NCBI RefSeq assembly: GCF_002443155.1
Contig: NZ_CP023667.1
Span: forward strand, 186,001 to 250,000
Length of the DNA stretch: 64,000 nt
Source of the DNA: Alcaligenes faecalis
Lineage (GTDB): Bacteria; Pseudomonadota; Gammaproteobacteria; Burkholderiales; Burkholderiaceae_B
Direction: 5' to 3'
Shown: piece by piece, positions 60,302-64,000 of the stretch
Layout of the letters: each line of letters starts with the position of its first letter
Position numbering within the stretch: position 1 is the stretch's first letter
Made by a program: the position numbers and the translations under genes
Notes under the pieces: generated by a model
Seen by the model: only the letters and a program-made list of their open reading frames with translations
Told to the model about the DNA's origin: nothing
Databases searched by the model: none

Positions 60302-61969
60302 TTAGGGGATCATCCAAGGTAACACATAGGCTTGCAGGGTAGTCAGCAGGCCGATCATGACGGCAAAGATCAGGCTGTGCTTCACGGTAAAGCGGAACAG
60401 ATCGGACTCTTTGCCAGCCAGCCCCACTGCCGCGCAAGCAATGGCAATGGATTGGGGCGAGATCATCTTGCCGGTGACGCCACCGGTGGTATTGGCCGCC
60501 ACCATCAGCACCTCAGGCAGACCCAACTGCTGGGCGGTCGTGGCTTGCAAAGCAGCGAACAGGGCGTTGGCAGACGTGTCGGAACCGGTCAGGAACACAC
60601 CAATCCAGCCCAGGAACGGTGAGAAGAAAGTGAAGGCTTTGCCGGTGTGGGCCAGGGCCAGCGCCAAGGTGGCGGACAGGCCAGAGTAGTTGGCGATAAA
60701 GGCAAAGGCCAGCACCATACCGATCGAATAGATAGGGACAGCCAGTTCCTTGAAGGTTTCACCCAGGGTCTCGACGGCTTTTGCGGGCTTCATGCGCAAG
60801 AAGATAATCGTGAGCAAGGCGGCAATCAGAATGGCAGTGCCGGTAGCTGACAGCCAGTTAAAGGCGTAGACCGCGCCATAGGGCGTGGCCGAGGCGACCA
60901 CGGGTGGCGCTTTTTCGACCAGATTGTGCAGGAAGGGCACGGGAATGTTCACGATGGTCGAAGCCAACGGGCCATTGGCAGCAAACAGCACTTTGAAGGG
61001 CTGCACACTCCAGATCGTGACCATGGCGGTCAGGATGATGAAGGGCGACCAGGCTTTGAGGATGCGGCCTGTGGTCAGTGCTGCGGGGGCCTGTTCGGCA
61101 GTCTTGTCCTGGGCGGGCGTACCCTCTTGTGTCTCAAAGCGGAAGATGCGCTTGGGCTGCCATACTTTCAGGAACAGGGTCAGCACCACCAGGGAAACCA
61201 GGGCCGAGGTAATGTCCGGCAGTTCGGGGCCAATATAGTTCGCGGTCAGGAACTGAACCAGGGCGAAGGAACCACCGCCGACCAGAACTGCAGGCCAGGT
61301 TTCCTTGATACCGCGCCAGCCGTCCATGATGGCCATCAGCCAGAACAGCACGATGATGGTCATGAAGGGCAGTTGGCGACCGGCCATCTGGCCGATTTCA
61401 AAGGGATCAATACCCGATACTTGACCGGCCACAATGATAGGAATACCCATGGCACCGAAAGCAACCGGCGCCGTGTTTGCAATCAGGCACAGACCGGCAG
61501 CGTACAAGGGACGGAAACCCAGACCAGCCAGCAAGGCAGCGGTAATTGCGACGGGTGCGCCAAAACCGGCCGCCCCTTCCAGGAAGGCACCAAAGCAGAA
61601 ACCAACCAGAATCAGCTGCAGGCGCTGGTCAGGCGTGACGGACAGGATAGAGGCGCGAATAACGTCGAACTGACCTGTCTTGACCGAGATCTTGTACAGA
61701 AAAACGGCCGCCACAATGATCCAGGCAATGGGCCACAGACCATAGAAAAAGCCATATACAACCGAGGCCAGCGCCGCGGAAACCGGCATGCGATAGAAGA
61801 ACAGGGCAACGCCCAGAGCCAGCAGCACCGTAATCGTGCCAGCCAGATAGCCCTTCATGCGCAACTTGGTCAGGGCCAGGAAAAAAAAGATGATCGGAAT
61901 GAGGGCGATCAGTGCCGACAGCCAGATATTGCCGGTGGGATCGTATTGCTGCAGCCACGCTTGTTGCAT
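60302..61969 (-). CDS. lldP: L-lactate permease
   Basis: The protein has 555 residues (551 in E. coli) and twelve to fourteen membrane segments. Family features are [87 protein letters not shown] and [28 protein letters not shown]. It imports lactate or glycolate with protons. It is the first gene of the operon, with GGAG 11 nt before the ATG. Confidence 0.97.
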   Translation of the reverse strand: MQQAWLQQYDPTGNIWLSALIALIPIIFFFLALTKLRMKGYLAGTITVLLALGVALFFYRMPVSAALASVVYGFFYGLWPIAWIIVAAVFLYKISVKTGQFDVIRASILSVTPDQRLQLILVGFCFGAFLEGAAGFGAPVAITAALLAGLGFRPLYAAGLCLIANTAPVAFGAMGIPIIVAGQVSGIDPFEIGQMAGRQLPFMTIIVLFWLMAIMDGWRGIKETWPAVLVGGGSFALVQFLTANYIGPELPDITSALVSLVVLTLFLKVWQPKRIFRFETQEGTPAQDKTAEQAPAALTTGRILKAWSPFIILTAMVTIWSVQPFKVLFAANGPLASTIVNIPVPFLHNLVEKAPPVVASATPYGAVYAFNWLSATGTAILIAALLTIIFLRMKPAKAVETLGETFKELAVPIYSIGMVLAFAFIANYSGLSATLALALAHTGKAFTFFSPFLGWIGVFLTGSDTSANALFAALQATTAQQLGLPEVLMVAANTTGGVTGKMISPQSIAIACAAVGLAGKESDLFRFTVKHSLIFAVMIGLLTTLQAYVLPWMIP

Positions 61970-62035
61970 GTTTGTTCTATCTCCGCAGGAGCAAAGGGGA
62001 GGCGCTTGTATTGCAAGCGAACCTGAAGGTCGTTA

Positions 62036-62052
62036 AATTGGTCTGACCATTT
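62036..62052 (-). promoter_or_regulatory. LldR operator, promoter-proximal
   Basis: AATTGGTCTGACCATTT differs from the perfect palindrome AATTGGTC-N-GACCAATT at one position. It lies 67 nt upstream of the lldP ATG. Confidence 0.85.
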
Positions 62053-62156
62053 CTTGAGATCGTCAAGAGCAGAGCGCATTGTATCCACGGGTTTATTTGC
62101 TTGAATCTCAGTGTTTACCCTAATGTTTCAAGTCTAAATTGGCTTTTTTGATTAAT

Positions 62157-62173
62157 AATTGGTCAGACCAATT
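62157..62173 (-). promoter_or_regulatory. LldR operator, distal
   Basis: AATTGGTCAGACCAATT is a perfect 17-bp palindrome, 121 nt centre-to-centre from the proximal site. Two operators flanking the promoter at this spacing are known for E. coli lldPRD, where a loop is formed. Confidence 0.9.
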
Positions 62174-62266
62174 TAGTCGGCGTAGAGGGAAATTGGGTTA
62201 CGCTGTAGCCCGTTTATGGAAATGTCGTACTGCTTGAAAATCGTATCGGGCAAGTTTGCAAAAAAC

Positions 62267-62285
62267 GATATTGAGAAGCATTATC
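62267..62285 (+). promoter_or_regulatory. Second Fur box, in front of the TetR-fusion gene
   Basis: GATATTGAGAAGCATTATC matches the 19-bp Fur consensus at 16 positions and differs from the siderophore-operon box by two bases. The following 50 nt also resemble the region next to the first box. Confidence 0.75.
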
Positions 62286-62388
62286 GTTGTTGTAAACTAG
62301 GTTTCTGATTTGTAGAGTCTCATCAACTAAATAAGAGGTAGCGGCCAAGGAGACCGTGTGGCTGCTCCCCAAAAGGGTCAGAGTAGAT

Positions 62389-63405
62389 ATGCAAACCCCT
62401 CAGGCGTCCGCGCCACGTGGACGTCCTCCCACCATTACCCGAGCACGGATTGCGGATGCCGGCATTCAGATCGGCCTGCCCAATATCACCTTCGTGGGGG
62501 TGGCTGCTGCCTTGGGTGTCAGCCAGATGGCGCTATACAAGCATGTGGGCAATCTGGAAGGGCTGAAACAACTGGTGGCTGAAGAGATCTTCAGCCGCTG
62601 GCAAGTGCCGCGGGCGACAACCCCGGTTCAAGGCAGCCTGGAGGATTACTTGCAGCTGTTCAGTGCTGCAACACAAGCCTTTGTGAAAGCCAATCCGGGC
62701 ATCACGCCTTATGTGATACGCAGGCTGGTGGCGACCCCTTCCATGCTGGACAAGATTCGGGAGCATCAAGAGCACATCGCCCAGGCGTATGGCGTGTCGT
62801 TTGAGCGCTCGCGTTACTTGATGGGCACGGTAGCCTTTCACTGTCTGGCCGTTGCCGATACCGTGTATGCCGTCGCAGGCCGTGAGCCACGCGCGGCGGT
62901 GGAGCGGGTCGTGGAAGAGATCGAGATGGAAAGCATATTGCAATTGGGCATGACAGCCCTTATTCAAGGAGCTTTAGCAATGAACGAGCAAGAGATTTCT
63001 GCCGGCGTTTCCACTCAGTTTTTAGATACTTCCGCTTTGCCCATGGCACGGCTTCACGAGTTTCCCTTGACCCTGGAACAGGCCACGCAGTGGCTGGACG
63101 ATATGGAAACCCTGATCAAGGCAGAAAAGGAATTCGTACTGGTTTACGAAAACCTGCCTGATCCTTCTACCCCCGGCGATCCGGAAGGGCGCAAGAAAGC
63201 GGTGCTGTGGTTGAAAGCGCATCGTGAAGGCTTTGGCCGTTATTGTCGTGGCATGGTGATGATGTGCGAAGATCCTGCGCAACTGCCTGTCTTGCAGGAG
63301 ATGGTGGGGCCTTTGGAAAAAGTCTATCGCGTACCGGGTGGCGTGGCGTCCAGTCCGGAGGAACTGCGCACATTTATTCAGAAATGGGTGTCGCCTGAGC
63401 AATAA
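62389..63405 (+). CDS. TetR-type regulator fused to an unrecognised C-terminal domain
   Basis: The product is 338 residues from the ATG at 62389; a GTG at 62356, just after AAGGAG, would add 11. Residues 10-60 are a TetR helix-turn-helix (RARIADAGIQIGLPNITFVGVAAALGVSQMALYKHVGNLEGLKQLVAEEIF), and a TetR-like ligand domain runs to about residue 195. The last 141 residues (FPLTLEQATQWLDDMETLIKAEKEFVLVYE ...) are not a known regulator domain to me. Inside the frame, AAGGAG (62966-62971) lies 8 nt before an ATG at 62980, so the C-terminal part may also be made alone. A Fur box upstream suggests iron control. Confidence 0.75.
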   Translation: MQTPQASAPRGRPPTITRARIADAGIQIGLPNITFVGVAAALGVSQMALYKHVGNLEGLKQLVAEEIFSRWQVPRATTPVQGSLEDYLQLFSAATQAFVKANPGITPYVIRRLVATPSMLDKIREHQEHIAQAYGVSFERSRYLMGTVAFHCLAVADTVYAVAGREPRAAVERVVEEIEMESILQLGMTALIQGALAMNEQEISAGVSTQFLDTSALPMARLHEFPLTLEQATQWLDDMETLIKAEKEFVLVYENLPDPSTPGDPEGRKKAVLWLKAHREGFGRYCRGMVMMCEDPAQLPVLQEMVGPLEKVYRVPGGVASSPEELRTFIQKWVSPEQ

Positions 63406-63422
63406 GCAAACCGTAGTGTTGG

Positions 63423-63448
63423 CCTGAGGTTCTTGTACCTCGGGTTTT
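63423..63448 (+). terminator. Terminator of the TetR-fusion gene
   Basis: CCTGAGGT pairs with ACCTCGGG across a 6-nt loop and is followed by TTTT, 18 nt after the stop. A second hairpin, AAGCCGCTG/CAGCGGCTT with TTTG, follows at 63450-63487. Confidence 0.8.
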
Positions 63449-63594
63449 CAAGCCGCTGCCTGTCTTTGCAAGGACACAGCGGCTTTGTTGATTCTTGGGT
63501 CTGGCTGTGTAGTGGCTGACGATGGGGTTCATCAGAACAATCCTGTTGTGCGGGTCGTAGGCGTTTTCCCGTCTAGCTTCATGCGGGCATTGGC

Positions 63595-63616
63595 ATGACA
63601 ATGACTTTATTGTCAT
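63595..63616 (+). promoter_or_regulatory. Palindrome over the promoter of the SRPBCC gene
   Basis: ATGACAAT-N6-ATTGTCAT is a perfect 8-bp inverted repeat. It lies between TTGGCA (63590-63595) and TCATAA (63613-63618), which are 17 nt apart and form a plausible promoter 30 nt before the start codon. Confidence 0.6.
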
Positions 63617-63647
63617 AACAATGGCAAATCACCACAGGAGCCACTAC

Positions 63648-64000
63648 GTGAAAGATCCACATTGTCATTCCAGCAGCATCCTGGTTGAGCGACCCGCGCA
63701 TATTGCGTTTGAAATCATGTCGGATGGCATCCAGCAAGGTCAGTGGGCCTGGGGCAGCGCCAATCGCACCGAGGTGGAGCCAGGCCTGTTCAAGGGGACA
63801 TCGGTTTTTAGCGGTCAGGAAACCTATGTGCGCCTGAATGTGGATGCCGAGCGTTTCCTGGTGGATTACGAGGTAGGCGCCAGCAAGGATGGCATGCAGT
63901 TTCGGAACATGTCGCGTGTCATTCCGGGGGAAATACTCAAGCTGGGTGCGGACAAATGTGTGGTGAGCTTGCTGACCTGGAGGCTGGCAACACAAAGCGA
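63648..64000 (+). CDS. SRPBCC-like protein, partial at the right edge
   Basis: The frame opens with GTG at 63648 behind CAGGAG and runs uninterrupted to the window end (117 codons). The sequence contains ILVERPAHIAFEIMSDG, WAWGSANRTEVEPG and FLVDYEVGASKDGMQFRNMSRVIPGE. The order of a hydrophobic strand, helix and later strands fits the polyketide-cyclase/START (SRPBCC) fold, though the match is by eye. The opposite-strand open frame here is a shadow. Function is unknown. Confidence 0.6.
   Translation, partial: MKDPHCHSSSILVERPAHIAFEIMSDGIQQGQWAWGSANRTEVEPGLFKGTSVFSGQETYVRLNVDAERFLVDYEVGASKDGMQFRNMSRVIPGEILKLGADKCVVSLLTWRLATQS

Noticed and set aside
60926..62026. A 366-codon plus-strand frame opposite lldP
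   Set aside because: Rich in Gln/Gly/His/Arg, no motif, fully antisense to an unmistakable permease gene.
63579..63995. Minus-strand open frame at the right edge
   Set aside because: The plus-strand frame has a proper ribosome site, a promoter and protein-like composition; the minus frame does not.

Overview
The window is a 64 kb piece of a beta-proteobacterial chromosome with about 55-58% GC, most probably Alcaligenaceae (an Alcaligenes-like organism). This assignment is inferred from two orphan Bug/TctC-type solute-binding proteins, Burkholderiales-type porin and Cca sequences, an ISL3-family element of the IS1001 type, and the general style of the genes. There is no rRNA in the window, so the species is not proven.

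Layout. 1-12.1 kb is mainly housekeeping: the end of a lytic transglycosylase, cca, a MidA-type methyltransferase, a TSUP permease, ppc, ilvD and nadE, then an IclR regulator. 12.1-16 kb is a four-gene CoA-acid operon (cupin, Bug, CaiB, acyl-CoA dehydrogenase). 16.5-19.6 kb holds an AI-2E family permease, tRNA-Leu(CAA) and an ISL3-type insertion sequence with a tandemly duplicated end. 19.8-33.3 kb is an aromatic-compound region. It contains a porin, an aldehyde dehydrogenase / phenol-type channel / SDR operon with an AraC regulator, then a TetR regulator and a six-gene operon (alpha/beta hydrolase, VOC enzyme, aryl-AMP/CoA ligase, 4HBT thioesterase, salicylyl-CoA-hydroxylase-like flavoenzyme, AAHS transporter). 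Three TTGACA-N4-TGTCAA palindromes overlap the promoters of araC and of the catabolic operon.

33.3-35.5 kb is a low-GC island with a single large gene that joins a GIY-YIG nuclease domain, a Schlafen-type SF1 helicase domain (DUF2075/PF09848) and a LexA-like S24 peptidase domain; it is the best candidate for an undescribed defence or stress system. 35.8-46.5 kb contains an aldo/keto reductase, an MFS exporter, LysR, ChrA with an in-frame hexanucleotide repeat, a DUF892 protein, a sulfatase plus Bug operon under MarR, a plant-type-ferredoxin reductase and a GNAT enzyme.

46.6-56.2 kb is a seven-gene iron-siderophore operon (two fused ABC permease-ATPases, FecCD-type permeases, ATPase, binding lipoprotein, TonB receptor) behind a Fur box. 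56.6-62.2 kb is the lactate operon lldP-lldR-lldD-dld with two LldR operators. A second Fur box, inside a 69-nt stretch that is about 72% identical (my ungapped count) to the region around the first, lies in front of a TetR gene fused to an unrecognised C-terminal domain. The window ends in a partial SRPBCC-family gene with its own palindromic operator candidate.

Starts were chosen by ribosome-binding site and family length where possible. All functional calls are by reading the translated sequence, with no database search.
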